Both the position numbers and the translations under genes were made by a program. A stretch of 19,747 nt of DNA from CAJBVG01 sp943360385 (GTDB taxonomy: Bacteria; Bacteroidota; Bacteroidia; Sphingobacteriales; Sphingobacteriaceae), in assembly GCA_943360385.1 (NCBI GenBank), contig CALRIM020000044.1, forward strand, positions 1 to 19,747. The letters run 5' to 3'. The notes below the pieces were generated by a model. The model had not been told where the DNA came from, ran no database searches, and saw only the letters and a program-made list of their open reading frames with translations. Below, piece by piece: positions 1 through 8,879 of this stretch. Within the stretch, counting starts at the first letter, position 1. Each line of letters opens with the position of its first letter.

Positions 1-842
1 AACGAACCAAACATTAATTCACGAGCTGCTTTAATGCTACACTCTCTATATAATTTTACCGATTGCAAAAAGAATGCAAGTCCGGCTACTAACGATACTA
101 TTGCTAAAGTATAACCTGCCATACCAAATTTCAATGGAAGCAAGCTTACTGGAATTAAAATCAATGTGTAAAGCATTATTTGAAACGCACTATTTTTAGA
201 GCGCCCATCTGCAGATGGCATTAAATTCATTCCTGCTTTTTTATAATCATCGTCCAACACCCAAGCCAACGACCAGAAGTGAGGGAACTGCCATATAAAT
301 TGGATAGCGAACATAATGCCTGGTTCAAATCCAAAATGGTTTGAATAAGCAACATATCCTAACAATGGAGGCATTGCTCCAGCTATTGCTCCAACAAAAA
401 CAGCAATCGATGAGCGTGTTTTTAAAGGTGTATAAATAAATGAATAGGTGATGATAGAGAATAACGCTAATACACCAGTTATTACATTAAAACATAGAGT
501 TAAAATAGCAATACCAGCAATTCCCATTACTATTGAAGCGATGGTACCTTCCATAGCCGACATACGTTCCGTTGGCATTGGGCGATTTTGTGTACGCTTC
601 ATTAATTTATCGCTTTCTCTTTCGATAACTTGGTTGAATCCATTTGCCGATGCAGTAGTTAAGAAACCTCCTAACACCATCAATAATAATTCTGCCCACA
701 CTAAATTTCCTTTGGCAGCATATGCAAATGTTATAGCAGCAGAAAATACCACTAAAAAAGTCAGGCGCAATTTTAATAACTGCACATAATCCTGAATTTT
801 CAGAGATACCGTAGATTTTGTATGTATGTTTTCTGCAATCAC
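1..842 (-). CDS. ctaB: Protoheme IX farnesyltransferase (heme O synthase), 3' end cut by window edge
   Basis: Attaches a farnesyl group to protoheme to give heme O, the precursor of heme A, in the cytoplasmic membrane. Read on the minus strand, 280 codons are open from a GTG at 842 to the left edge; about 20 residues are probably missing. The first Asp-rich prenyl-diphosphate motif is visible as NQVIERESDKLMKRTQNRP (about residues 70-88), with Glu where many homologues have the first Asp. The second region reads WQFPHFWSLAW followed by DDDYKKAG. YTPLKTR and a GAMPPLLGY loop are also present, as are several hydrophobic segments. The GTG start is three bases after the ctaA stop (TAA 848-846) in the same frame. 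No in-frame ATG lies near the family's N-terminus, so GTG is the likely start. It works with the adjacent ctaA. Family identity is certain; the exact start is inferred. Confidence 0.93.
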   Translation of the reverse strand, partial: MIAENIHTKSTVSLKIQDYVQLLKLRLTFLVVFSAAITFAYAAKGNLVWAELLLMVLGGFLTTASANGFNQVIERESDKLMKRTQNRPMPTERMSAMEGTIASIVMGIAGIAILTLCFNVITGVLALFSIITYSFIYTPLKTRSSIAVFVGAIAGAMPPLLGYVAYSNHFGFEPGIMFAIQFIWQFPHFWSLAWVLDDDYKKAGMNLMPSADGRSKNSAFQIMLYTLILIPVSLLPLKFGMAGYTLAIVSLVAGLAFFLQSVKLYRECSIKAARELMFGS

Positions 843-845
843 TTT

Positions 846-1946
846 TTAACTTATTAAATCGAGTGCTATGTTTCTTTTATAAATATTGATCATGATGATT
901 TGCATTACAAGTGCGCCAATGAGTAAACTCGAAAGCAACAAATGCACGGGTTGTAATCCGTAAGGCAAAGCAAAATTCGCTAATATAATTCCTGTGATTA
1001 CTTGTAAAACTAAAATCACAATTGCGGCTGATGAAAATCTACGTAAGCGTTTAATTGCACCAAAGTAAATACGCATATACCAAGTAGTGTAAATGCTTAA
1101 TAATACTAGGATGATAGAGAAACTTCTGTGTAGCTTAAAGATAAATCCTGTAAGGCTTACCCAAGCTTCTCTGTTTGTTCCTTTCCAAAATGCAGCATAG
1201 TAATCTATACTTTCTCTTAACTCTGTACCCCAAATAATTTGAAGTAAAGTAAGCGCAATGCTTATCCAAGTTAATAAAGAAGCTACTCGTAAATTCGGGA
1301 TAGAAACTTTTACAGCTTCTAGGTGCTTATATTTTACAACGCTATACGCATAAATCACTAACCCCAAAATAATTAAGGCTAACACCATGTGAACTGTAAT
1401 TGTCCACGACACCAAATTGGTAGTAACTACAATGGAACCAAACCATGCTTGAAAAAATGTAGCAATTAAAATAATGATACTTAATAAAAATACGCGAAGG
1501 TGTTGTTTCATCAATGGAATTGAATAAATCAACATCAACAGCATAAAGAAACCGGTAAGGGCTCCAATTAATCTGTTTACATATTCAGTATAAGTATTCA
1601 CTACATTAAACTCTTCGGTAGCTGTAATACTCGGATCTGTTCTCAGCGCTGCCGCTGTTTCTGTGTATCCGAATTTTTCTAATAGCTGAGCGAAGTGCTC
1701 ATTTTTATGTAGTCTCTTTTCGAGATATTGTTCACGATAATTTTCGGGCAACTGACTTACGTCTGTTGGGGGCACCCACTGATTAAAGCATTTTGGCCAA
1801 TCTGGGCAACCCATTCCCGAACCAGTACTGCGAACAACACCGCCGGCAAGAATTAAAAGAAACAAAGAACAAATTGTTATAAAACTAATTCTAATGAATC
1901 GTTTTTCATTTTTATTGTATTCCGATCGATATGAACTATTATTCAT
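846..1946 (-). CDS. ctaA: Heme A synthase (COX15/CtaA family)
   Basis: Oxidises the C8 methyl of heme O to the formyl group of heme A for the oxidase encoded upstream. The 366-residue polytopic membrane protein fits the COX15 family, with about eight hydrophobic helices. The first extracytoplasmic loop holds GGVVRSTGSGMGCPDWPKC, a conserved signature with a Cys pair (C47, C53). Histidines expected as heme ligands are seen at H186 (TVHMVLA), H273 (KLHRSFS) and H335 (PVHLLLS). The motif that is EXXHR in many homologues reads EYVNR here (E121, N124), so one of the four classic His positions is Asn. A long loop (about 55-115) sits between the first two helices. ATG at 1946 lies 10 nt after the coxA stop. 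It is part of the respiratory operon and sits directly before ctaB. Confidence 0.93.
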   Translation of the reverse strand: MNNSSYRSEYNKNEKRFIRISFITICSLFLLILAGGVVRSTGSGMGCPDWPKCFNQWVPPTDVSQLPENYREQYLEKRLHKNEHFAQLLEKFGYTETAAALRTDPSITATEEFNVVNTYTEYVNRLIGALTGFFMLLMLIYSIPLMKQHLRVFLLSIIILIATFFQAWFGSIVVTTNLVSWTITVHMVLALIILGLVIYAYSVVKYKHLEAVKVSIPNLRVASLLTWISIALTLLQIIWGTELRESIDYYAAFWKGTNREAWVSLTGFIFKLHRSFSIILVLLSIYTTWYMRIYFGAIKRLRRFSSAAIVILVLQVITGIILANFALPYGLQPVHLLLSSLLIGALVMQIIMINIYKRNIALDLIS

Positions 1947-1956
1947 CGATCAGAAA

Positions 1957-3819
1957 TTAATTTGTTTTTTCAGCTGCAGCTTTAGCGGCAGGGGACTCAT
2001 CATGCTGTCCAAAGTCGATCGGTAAATTCGACGACAATGTTTGCGAGAATGGTGTTGTTTGAGGGATGAAATCTTCATCGTGACCTGGCTTACTATAATC
2101 GTAAGGCCATCTGTACACTGATGGAATTTCACCTGGCCAGTTACCATGTATATGTTCTACTGGAGCAGTCCACTCTAATGTATTCGACTTCCAAGGATTT
2201 TGCGGAGCTTTATCGCCTTTGAAAATACTTCTGAAGAAGTTATACAAGAAGATAAATTGTGCAAGTGAACCTAAGATAGCTGCAATACTGATGAATTTGT
2301 TTACTACTAACCACTCGTTCATAAATTCGAAACTCGTGAAAGCATAGTATCTACGAGGCACACCATCTAATCCGATAAAGTGCATCGGGAAGAATACGCA
2401 ATACACGGCGATAAATGTTAACCAGAAGTGGAAATATCCTAAACGTTGATCCATCATACGTCCGAATAATTTCGGATACCAATGATAGATACCTGCGAAC
2501 ATACCGAACATCGCCGAACTACCCATTACAATATGGAAATGGGCAACTACGAAATATGTATCGTGTAAGTTAATATCTAAGGAAGCATTACCTAAGAAAA
2601 TACCAGTTAAACCACCTGAAATGAACAGAGAAACTAATCCCATAGAGAACATCATCGCTGGAGTAAATTGAATATTACCTTTCCAAAGTGTTGCTAAGTA
2701 GTTAAATGTTTTTACTGCAGATGGTACCGCGATAATTAACGTGGTAAACATAAACACCGAGCCTAGGAACGGATTCATACCAGTAACAAACATATGGTGA
2801 CCCCATACAATGAATGATAAGAATGCGATACCAATTAGGGAGATAATCATGGCACGATAACCGAAGATTGGTTTACGTGCATTAGTTGCAATAATTTCTG
2901 AAGTGATACCCAAAGCTGGCATAATAATAATGTATACCTCAGGGTGACCTAAGAACCAGAATAAATGCTGGAACAATACTGGTGAACCACCGTGATTTGG
3001 TAAAGCTTCACCACCAATGAATATATCAGACAAGTAGAAACTTGTTCCAAAACTTCTATCGAAAATTAATAAAATAACACCTGCTAATAATACTGGGAAA
3101 GATAATACCCCTAACACTGCTGTTAAGAAAAACGCCCAAATTGTTAACGGCATTTTTGTCATCGACATCCCTTTTGTACGCATGTTTAATACCGTACTGA
3201 TATAGTTAATACCACCCATTAAAGAAGAGGCTACGAACATACCCATCGATATTAACCAAAGAGTCATACCCAGACCAGAGCCAGGCATTGCTTTCGGTAT
3301 GGCTGATAGTGGAGGATAAATTGTCCACCCACCAGATGCAGGACCAGTTTCAATCATTAATGAATAAGTCATTACACAGCTCGCCATAAAGAAGAACCAG
3401 TATGATAACATATTTAAGAAAGGCGATGCCATATCTCTTGCACCAACTTGCAATGGAATTAAAAGGTTACTAAACGTACCACTTAAACCTGCAGTTAATA
3501 CAAAGAATACCATGATAGTACCATGGATGGTTACCATCGACATATAGAACGAAGGATCTATACGACCATCTTTCGCCCATTTACCTAAAATTCTTTCTAA
3601 GAACGGGAACGATTCGTCCGGCCATCCTAATTGAATACGAAACAATACAGAAAGTACCATTCCGATAATTGCCATGATAATACCAGTAATAAGGAATTGC
3701 TTCGCAATCATCTTATGGTCCATACTGAAAACGTACTTCGACCAGAACGTCTCAGGGTGATGTTCGTGGTGATCTGCATGTGCGTGCACGTCAGTGTGGT
3801 CTAAAGCTTGAGTTGACAT
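1957..3819 (-). CDS. coxA: Cytochrome c oxidase subunit I (aa3-type heme-copper oxidase, A1 type)
   Basis: Catalytic subunit that reduces O2 to water at the heme a3-CuB centre and pumps protons across the cytoplasmic membrane. All ligands are visible in the 620-residue protein: heme a H99 and H429, heme a3 H427, and CuB H292, H341 and H342, with the cross-linked Tyr at Y296 (GHPEVY). E294, D129 (QVGARDMASP) and K370 (PSAVKTF) are in the positions of the D- and K-channel residues, so this is an A1-type pump. About 12 transmembrane helices are present. The N-terminus is rich in His (seven between residues 8 and 21), followed by TFWSKYVFSMDHKMIAKQF. The ATG at 3819 follows an A-rich leader and lies 22 nt after the coxB stop. 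No subunit III fusion is present, and subunit III is not found in the window. Confidence 0.98.
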   Translation of the reverse strand: MSTQALDHTDVHAHADHHEHHPETFWSKYVFSMDHKMIAKQFLITGIIMAIIGMVLSVLFRIQLGWPDESFPFLERILGKWAKDGRIDPSFYMSMVTIHGTIMVFFVLTAGLSGTFSNLLIPLQVGARDMASPFLNMLSYWFFFMASCVMTYSLMIETGPASGGWTIYPPLSAIPKAMPGSGLGMTLWLISMGMFVASSLMGGINYISTVLNMRTKGMSMTKMPLTIWAFFLTAVLGVLSFPVLLAGVILLIFDRSFGTSFYLSDIFIGGEALPNHGGSPVLFQHLFWFLGHPEVYIIIMPALGITSEIIATNARKPIFGYRAMIISLIGIAFLSFIVWGHHMFVTGMNPFLGSVFMFTTLIIAVPSAVKTFNYLATLWKGNIQFTPAMMFSMGLVSLFISGGLTGIFLGNASLDINLHDTYFVVAHFHIVMGSSAMFGMFAGIYHWYPKLFGRMMDQRLGYFHFWLTFIAVYCVFFPMHFIGLDGVPRRYYAFTSFEFMNEWLVVNKFISIAAILGSLAQFIFLYNFFRSIFKGDKAPQNPWKSNTLEWTAPVEHIHGNWPGEIPSVYRWPYDYSKPGHDEDFIPQTTPFSQTLSSNLPIDFGQHDESPAAKAAAEKTN

Positions 3820-3841
3820 ATTTTCTAAACTTTTTTTCTAA

Positions 3842-5020
3842 TTAATTCAATGCTAATTTACTTTCTTCTTCGGCTTTCATTCTTGCAACTTCGGCTTCGG
3901 TAATAAGTTTAGCAGTTTCTTCTGTGTAATATGGTTTTTGAGTTGCTAACCAAGCAGCGTATTGTTTATCATCCACAACAACAATTTTCATTTGCATGTT
4001 GTAATGAGCCGTTCCACAAATTTTCGCACACAATAATAAGTAGTCGAATTTAGGGTCATTAGTTTTTGTACGCATTTCTTCTGTCGTAATGGTTGGTGTA
4101 AACCAGAATGTTGTTGGCATACCTGGAACACAGTTCATTTGCACACGGAAGTGTGGCATATAAGCAGAGTGGATAACATCTCTAGCACCAAACGTAAATT
4201 TCACTGGTCTGTTTGCTGGTAAATAAATTTCACGAGTGAAGTAATCATCTTTCGCATTTTTATCGTTGAAGTTAACACCCGTTTCGTTTACATCGTTTAC
4301 TAATTTAAATGCTTTTGTACCTAATACCTTATCAGCACCTGGGTAACGAACAATCCATCCGAATTGCTTTCCAGTAACGTCTAATTGTAATGCTTCTTGT
4401 GGAGCAGGGTTCGTAATGTTTGTCCAAGTTTTCCAACCAGAGAACACTAAAATTGCCAATACAATTGCAGGAATAATTGTCCAGTAAACTTCTAACTTAT
4501 CGTTATGAGAATAAAAGAATGCTTTTCTTTTTCCAGTGCCTTTGTATTTAAATGCAAAGAAGAATAAAAGGATGTGCGTTAATACAAACACAATACCTGT
4601 AAATATTAAGGTAACGTTAAATAAGTAATCTGTTTGTGCACCGTGTATAGAAGCAGCTTCAGGTAAAAGTTGACGACCATGGGTATTAAATTCCCAGAAA
4701 ATTGCTGCGAAAAATCCGATACCGAATAACAAGAAAACGTAACCATTTACATTGTTCCATTTAGTTGTTACTTCTTTACCGTTTAAGGTTTGCGTAAGTT
4801 CGAAGGCTTTAATTGTTTTGTTGATAACAGTAAATACTAATACTGCAGAGATCAATAACAATGTATAAAACCAAAAATCGATGCTCAACGGTTTTGGCTC
4901 AGATGGCATATCCATCGAAGCATCCTGGGCAAAAGCCATGGTCGAGCTTAGCGTTACCACAGCAAATGCTGCTAGTGCTTTAAAGTTCGATTTCATGTTT
5001 GAAAATATAGAGTATTTCAT
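3842..5020 (-). CDS. coxB: Cytochrome c oxidase subunit II with CuA site
   Basis: Accepts electrons at the binuclear CuA centre on the periplasmic side and passes them to heme a of subunit I. The 392-residue protein has a signal peptide ending near SSTMAFAQ (about residue 32). Four hydrophobic helices follow (about 50-68, 92-108, 133-157, 178-196), more than the usual two. A cupredoxin domain lies at about 210-350. CuA ligands are visible as H284, C331, C335, H339 and M342 in CAKICGTAHYNM. The residue between the two Cys that is normally Glu (CXEXC) is K333. A charged, Ala/Glu-rich tail (about 366-392) ends the protein, and no C-terminal cytochrome c domain is fused. The start could be M1 (5020) or M9 (4996); M9 gives a more standard signal peptide. 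It sits between actF and coxA in the operon. Confidence 0.96.
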   Translation of the reverse strand: MKYSIFSNMKSNFKALAAFAVVTLSSTMAFAQDASMDMPSEPKPLSIDFWFYTLLLISAVLVFTVINKTIKAFELTQTLNGKEVTTKWNNVNGYVFLLFGIGFFAAIFWEFNTHGRQLLPEAASIHGAQTDYLFNVTLIFTGIVFVLTHILLFFFAFKYKGTGKRKAFFYSHNDKLEVYWTIIPAIVLAILVFSGWKTWTNITNPAPQEALQLDVTGKQFGWIVRYPGADKVLGTKAFKLVNDVNETGVNFNDKNAKDDYFTREIYLPANRPVKFTFGARDVIHSAYMPHFRVQMNCVPGMPTTFWFTPTITTEEMRTKTNDPKFDYLLLCAKICGTAHYNMQMKIVVVDDKQYAAWLATQKPYYTEETAKLITEAEVARMKAEEESKLALN

Positions 5021-5046
5021 AAATTATTTTTCTATACGGTATTTAA

Positions 5047-6255
5047 CTATATATCGTGGTGTAAACTTTCTTCTAAGTAAGGATGATTTTTAGGAACCAA
5101 TGCTGCTTTGCTTAAAGCAGTTAACATGATCCACATAAACAATCCTATAAATCCAGCAGTTGTACCAATTTCTATAATTCCGAAACCATGTTCTGCACCT
5201 ACAGTACCTGGCATAATCATCATATAATAATCTAACCAGTGACCTGCTAATAAAACGATGGTAACAATTTTCATTGTTTTGAAATTACGTTTCGCATCGC
5301 GAGTCATTAAAATTAAAATTGGGGCAACAAAGTTGATGATGATGTTTAACCAAAATAATGGTAAATATCCGTTCTCCCATCTGTGTTTAAAGTAAACAGT
5401 TTCTTCTGGCATGTTTGCGTAGTAAATCAATAAGAATTGAGAGAACCAAACGTATGTCCAGAATATAGAGAATGCAAAAATGAATTTTCCTAAATCGTGT
5501 AAATGAGAATCATTTATCCAAGTGAAATACCCTTTCTCGCGTAATAAAATTAAGGTTAAGGTAATTGCTGATAATCCACTTACCCATAAGGCAGCGAAGT
5601 TATACCAAGCAAACATGGTAGAGAACCAGTGTGCTTCTAAACTCATAATTACTTGGAAAGCAAATATAGCTGAAGTAAATCCGAAGATTACTAAAAATAT
5701 TGCTGAGAATTTAATGCTTTTATCGTGCATTCCGATACCTGCAATTTGATCCTCCTTAATAGAGTAATTACGAAGCATGCGAGAAAACAACGACCAGATA
5801 ACTAAAAACCCAACGATGCTACCAATAAATACTGGAATGTTTAACAAGGCGCTTTTGCCAACAATTAGTTTATCGTATTTCGGACTGTTAGGATCTAATA
5901 AATCTGGATCCGCCCAGTGGTGATACAAGTTATGAGAGTATAAACCACTCACAATAACAACTACTAATACAAGTCCTGCCCAAGGCAACACTGCTGAAAA
6001 AGCAGAAGGGATACGTATTAAGGTTGTTGCCCAACCTGCATTTGCAACGTATTGCACTGCAACGAAGAACAAGCCTGCCATACATAAGCCTGCAACGTAG
6101 TAACTATTCAACAGCAAGTTCGCAAATGTGCGCTCTGCGTGTCCTGAGAATAATCCGTAACCTATAGACAATATTCCTATTGCCAATAGAATCATTGACC
6201 AGCGTTTTGCGCCGGCTGAAAATTCATATCTCTGATTTAAATCGAAGTTTGCCAT
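5047..6255 (-). CDS. actF: Alternative complex III membrane subunit ActF
   Basis: Polytopic membrane subunit of the quinol:cytochrome c oxidoreductase known as alternative complex III. It is related to ActC and the NrfD/PsrC family. The 402-residue protein has about ten hydrophobic helices and no signal peptide. Typical stretches include SLEAHWFSTMFAWYNF, a WFSQFLLIYYANMPEE segment, and GHWLDYYMMIMPG near the C-terminus, all known from Bacteroidota ActF proteins. By family knowledge ActF packs beside ActC and is proposed to contribute a proton half-channel; whether it binds a second quinone is not settled. It lies 18 nt after actE and 26 nt before coxB, so complex III and oxidase genes are one transcription unit. 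Identity rests on sequence and operon position. Confidence 0.93.
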   Translation of the reverse strand: MANFDLNQRYEFSAGAKRWSMILLAIGILSIGYGLFSGHAERTFANLLLNSYYVAGLCMAGLFFVAVQYVANAGWATTLIRIPSAFSAVLPWAGLVLVVVIVSGLYSHNLYHHWADPDLLDPNSPKYDKLIVGKSALLNIPVFIGSIVGFLVIWSLFSRMLRNYSIKEDQIAGIGMHDKSIKFSAIFLVIFGFTSAIFAFQVIMSLEAHWFSTMFAWYNFAALWVSGLSAITLTLILLREKGYFTWINDSHLHDLGKFIFAFSIFWTYVWFSQFLLIYYANMPEETVYFKHRWENGYLPLFWLNIIINFVAPILILMTRDAKRNFKTMKIVTIVLLAGHWLDYYMMIMPGTVGAEHGFGIIEIGTTAGFIGLFMWIMLTALSKAALVPKNHPYLEESLHHDI

Positions 6256-6273
6256 TATGATCCGCTTTCTTGA

Positions 6274-6867
6274 TTATTGTACATTCTGTAATTGGTGAAC
6301 ATAAAGAACAATTTTCCAACGTTCTTCTGGAGAGATTTGTGAAGCGTGTGGGCCCATCAAATTCAATCCGTATGTTATAGTATGGTAAATTTTACCATCT
6401 GTTAAATCTTTCATTGCTCCTCCTCTAGAAGAAGTTCCAGTAGAGTAAGATGGTGGCGGCGGGAATTTTCCTGCTGCTACAATTGCACCATCAGCTTTTC
6501 CTGTAGCACCGTGGCAGTGAGAACAAAAATTGGTGTACAATCTTTTACCTTCTGTATTTGCCAACACGCTATCTCCTGCAAATGGATTTACTAACTCAGC
6601 GCTTGCTTTGTTGTAGCCATCCATAGAATTTTCATAAGCGAACTTATGGAAACCAACAGGCTCTGTACCAGCAACTGGTTGTTGAGCAGTTTGTCCGTTT
6701 TTAAACTGAGTATTAGGTTGATCAGGATTGTATGCTATCGGATGATACATATTCGGAGCATATTCATATCCTGGGTTCTTGCTGCTATGGTAGCACGACG
6801 ATAGAGAGCCAACTAAAACAGTGGCTGCTAAAGCGAATGAAACTATCCTGATATTATTCTTCATCAT
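6274..6867 (-). CDS. actE: Alternative complex III monoheme cytochrome c lipoprotein ActE
   Basis: Periplasmic monoheme cytochrome c of alternative complex III. The 197-residue precursor starts with a lipoprotein signal (lipobox LSSC, modified Cys C25), so it should be anchored to the membrane by lipid. A flexible Pro/Asn/Gln-rich stretch (about 30-70) follows. The cytochrome fold contains CSHCH (C115, C118, H119), and M171 in GLNLMGPHA is the likely second axial ligand. A Pro-rich loop, KFPPPPSY (about 134-141), lies between them. The gene overlaps actD by 14 nt (or 11 nt if the second of the two starting ATGs is used), which suggests coupled translation. By homology it passes electrons from the ActA hemes toward the oxidase. 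Its place between ActD and ActF is the standard order. Confidence 0.94.
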   Translation of the reverse strand: MMKNNIRIVSFALAATVLVGSLSSCYHSSKNPGYEYAPNMYHPIAYNPDQPNTQFKNGQTAQQPVAGTEPVGFHKFAYENSMDGYNKASAELVNPFAGDSVLANTEGKRLYTNFCSHCHGATGKADGAIVAAGKFPPPPSYSTGTSSRGGAMKDLTDGKIYHTITYGLNLMGPHASQISPEERWKIVLYVHQLQNVQ

Positions 6868-7393
6868 AGCTAATATATTTTCGTTCGTTATGTTTTATTT
6901 CAACAGCACCTGCTTCTTTCAAAACAGAATCTACTGCATTTACATCATTATGTTTTGCATCAATCGCAATAATAAAGCGATCGTCTGTTGCACGTAAGTC
7001 CATTACTCTTGGTGCTCTTCCTGGGAACAAATGGTTTGCATAGAAAAATGTAAATACCATTCCGTACGCACAGAATAAAACCGTTAACTCAAACATTACC
7101 GGAATAAAATCTGGGAATGCAAAAGCTGGCTTACCACCAATATTCATTGGCCAATCGTGTACTAACATGTAGTACACCATAGAAAATGCGGTGATAGTTC
7201 CCGTAATTCCGAATAAGAAAGCGGCAATTGGTAAACGTGAACGTTTAATACCTAATTTGTTTTCAATTCCGTGAATAGGAAAAGGTGTGAACACATCTTC
7301 AATTTTGATGTTGCTCTTTTGCAATTTATCGATACCGTTCATTAAAACTTCCGGATCGTCAAAGTGTCCTAAAATATATTTAATGTTACTCAT
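6854..7393 (-). CDS. actD: Alternative complex III subunit ActD (DUF3341)
   Basis: Small membrane subunit of alternative complex III, in the family annotated as DUF3341. The 179-residue protein has an N-terminal soluble part that begins YILGHFDDPEVL, typical of this family, then two transmembrane helices (about 54-78 and 96-119). A soluble C-terminal part contains the conserved FPGRAPRVMDLRATDDRF stretch. No cofactor motif is visible; in known complexes ActD is a structural subunit facing the cytoplasm. The start overlaps the actC stop by 8 nt (ATGAGTAA) and the stop overlaps actE. This tight packing supports coupled translation and fixed stoichiometry. Identity is firm from sequence and context, but the molecular role of this subunit is poorly defined in general. 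Confidence 0.93.
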   Translation of the reverse strand: MSNIKYILGHFDDPEVLMNGIDKLQKSNIKIEDVFTPFPIHGIENKLGIKRSRLPIAAFLFGITGTITAFSMVYYMLVHDWPMNIGGKPAFAFPDFIPVMFELTVLFCAYGMVFTFFYANHLFPGRAPRVMDLRATDDRFIIAIDAKHNDVNAVDSVLKEAGAVEIKHNERKYISYDEE

Positions 7394-8855
7394 CTTTCTT
7401 TTCGTTCTTGATGGTTGCCGTAGTTGCTATTACTATATTATTTGTAAATCCTTCTGGAACATTTGCATGTCCTTCTTTGATTAATTTACGCTTCGACATT
7501 TCACTATTACCTTTCAATAATAATTTTACTTCTGCCATTGCAATTGCTGGTAATACTCTTAAGAACAATAGGAATAAAGTAAAGAACAATCCTAATGAAC
7601 CAATGAAGATTGCCACGTCTACCCAAGTAGGATAGAACATTGCCCAACTTGATGGTAAGTAATCTCTATGTAATGAAGTAACAATAATTACGAAACGCTC
7701 GAACCACATACCGATGTTAACGAAGATAGAAAGTACCCAAGAAGCAACGATGCTTGTTCTGATTTTTTTGAACCAGAAAAGTTGTGGAGAAATTACGTTA
7801 CACGTAATCATCGACCAGTATGCCCACCAGTATGGCCCAGTAGCACGGTTAATAAATGCATATTGTTCGTATTCTACACCAGAATACCATGCGATGAAAA
7901 ATTCTGTTCCATAAGCAACACCTACAATAGATCCTGTTAGGATAATAATTTTATTCATCGACTCGATGTGAGCCATGGTGATGTAGTTTTCGAAATTTAA
8001 AACTTTACGAGCAATTAATAATAAGGTTTGAACCATTGCGAATCCCGAGAAGATTGCACCCGCCACAAAGTATGGAGGAAAAATGGTTGTGTGCCATCCT
8101 GGTACAATTGATGTTGCAAAGTCCATGGATACAATAGTATGTACAGATAATACAAGTGGTGTAGAAACACCTGCAAGGATTAACGATACCGACTCAAAAC
8201 GTTGCCAAGTTTTTACCGAACCATTCCATCCGAAAGAAAGGATAGAATAAATTCTTCTACGAACACCTGTTGCTCTATCGCGAATAGTTGCAATGTCTGG
8301 TAGTAAACCTGTGTACCAAAATACTAACGATACAGAGAAATAAGTAGAGATTGCAAATACGTCCCATACCAATGGTGAGTTAAAGTTAACCCATAACGAA
8401 CCGAATTGGTTCGGTAATGGTAAAGGCCAGTATGCTACCCATGGGCGACCCATGTGGGCAACGATGAAAGATGCAGCACAAATTACGGCGAAGATCGTCA
8501 TCGCTTCTGCTGATCTATTAATTGAGTTTCTCCAGTTTTGGCGGAACAATAATAGGATGGCAGAAATTAACGTACCGGCGTGACCGATACCTACCCACCA
8601 TACGAAGTTGGTGATATCCCAAGCCCAACCTACGGTTTTGTTCAATCCCCAGGCTCCAATACCTGTCCAGAATGTATAGCCTACTGCAACTAGCCATAAA
8701 ACTAATCCCAATACCGCTACGGTGAACCCAATCCACCAAGCTTTGCTTGGCATTCTTTCTACTGGTGCACAAACATCCTCTGTAATTTTATTATAGGTGA
8801 TGTCTGTTCCCGTAATTAACGGTTCTCTTATTATTGATTCGTGATGTGATGACAT
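7386..8855 (-). CDS. actC: Alternative complex III quinol-binding membrane subunit ActC (NrfD family)
   Basis: Core membrane subunit that by homology binds menaquinol close to the [3Fe-4S] cluster of ActB and delivers its electrons. The 489-residue protein belongs to the NrfD/PsrC family and shows about ten hydrophobic helices. Conserved patches include WWVGIGHAGTLISAILLLF (about 86-104), AHMGRPW (H134) and PLVWDVFAISTYF (D165). These His and Asp positions are the ones I infer to line the quinol pocket or proton path; that assignment is not proven here. The N-terminus is a soluble cytoplasmic tail of about 38 residues without a signal peptide. It lies 24 nt after actB and overlaps actD by 8 nt. 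Confidence 0.96.
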   Translation of the reverse strand: MSSHHESIIREPLITGTDITYNKITEDVCAPVERMPSKAWWIGFTVAVLGLVLWLVAVGYTFWTGIGAWGLNKTVGWAWDITNFVWWVGIGHAGTLISAILLLFRQNWRNSINRSAEAMTIFAVICAASFIVAHMGRPWVAYWPLPLPNQFGSLWVNFNSPLVWDVFAISTYFSVSLVFWYTGLLPDIATIRDRATGVRRRIYSILSFGWNGSVKTWQRFESVSLILAGVSTPLVLSVHTIVSMDFATSIVPGWHTTIFPPYFVAGAIFSGFAMVQTLLLIARKVLNFENYITMAHIESMNKIIILTGSIVGVAYGTEFFIAWYSGVEYEQYAFINRATGPYWWAYWSMITCNVISPQLFWFKKIRTSIVASWVLSIFVNIGMWFERFVIIVTSLHRDYLPSSWAMFYPTWVDVAIFIGSLGLFFTLFLLFLRVLPAIAMAEVKLLLKGNSEMSKRKLIKEGHANVPEGFTNNIVIATTATIKNEKKDE

Positions 8856-8879
8856 ACGATTTGGTTTTATTCTTAAATA

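Noticed and set aside
448..789. Plus-strand open frame of 113 codons near the left edge
   Set aside because: It is antisense to ctaB, which shows the prenyltransferase motifs on the minus strand over the same bases.
8518..8772. Second minus-strand frame inside actC
   Set aside because: It is out of frame with the conserved NrfD-family sequence and has no start signal or family resemblance.
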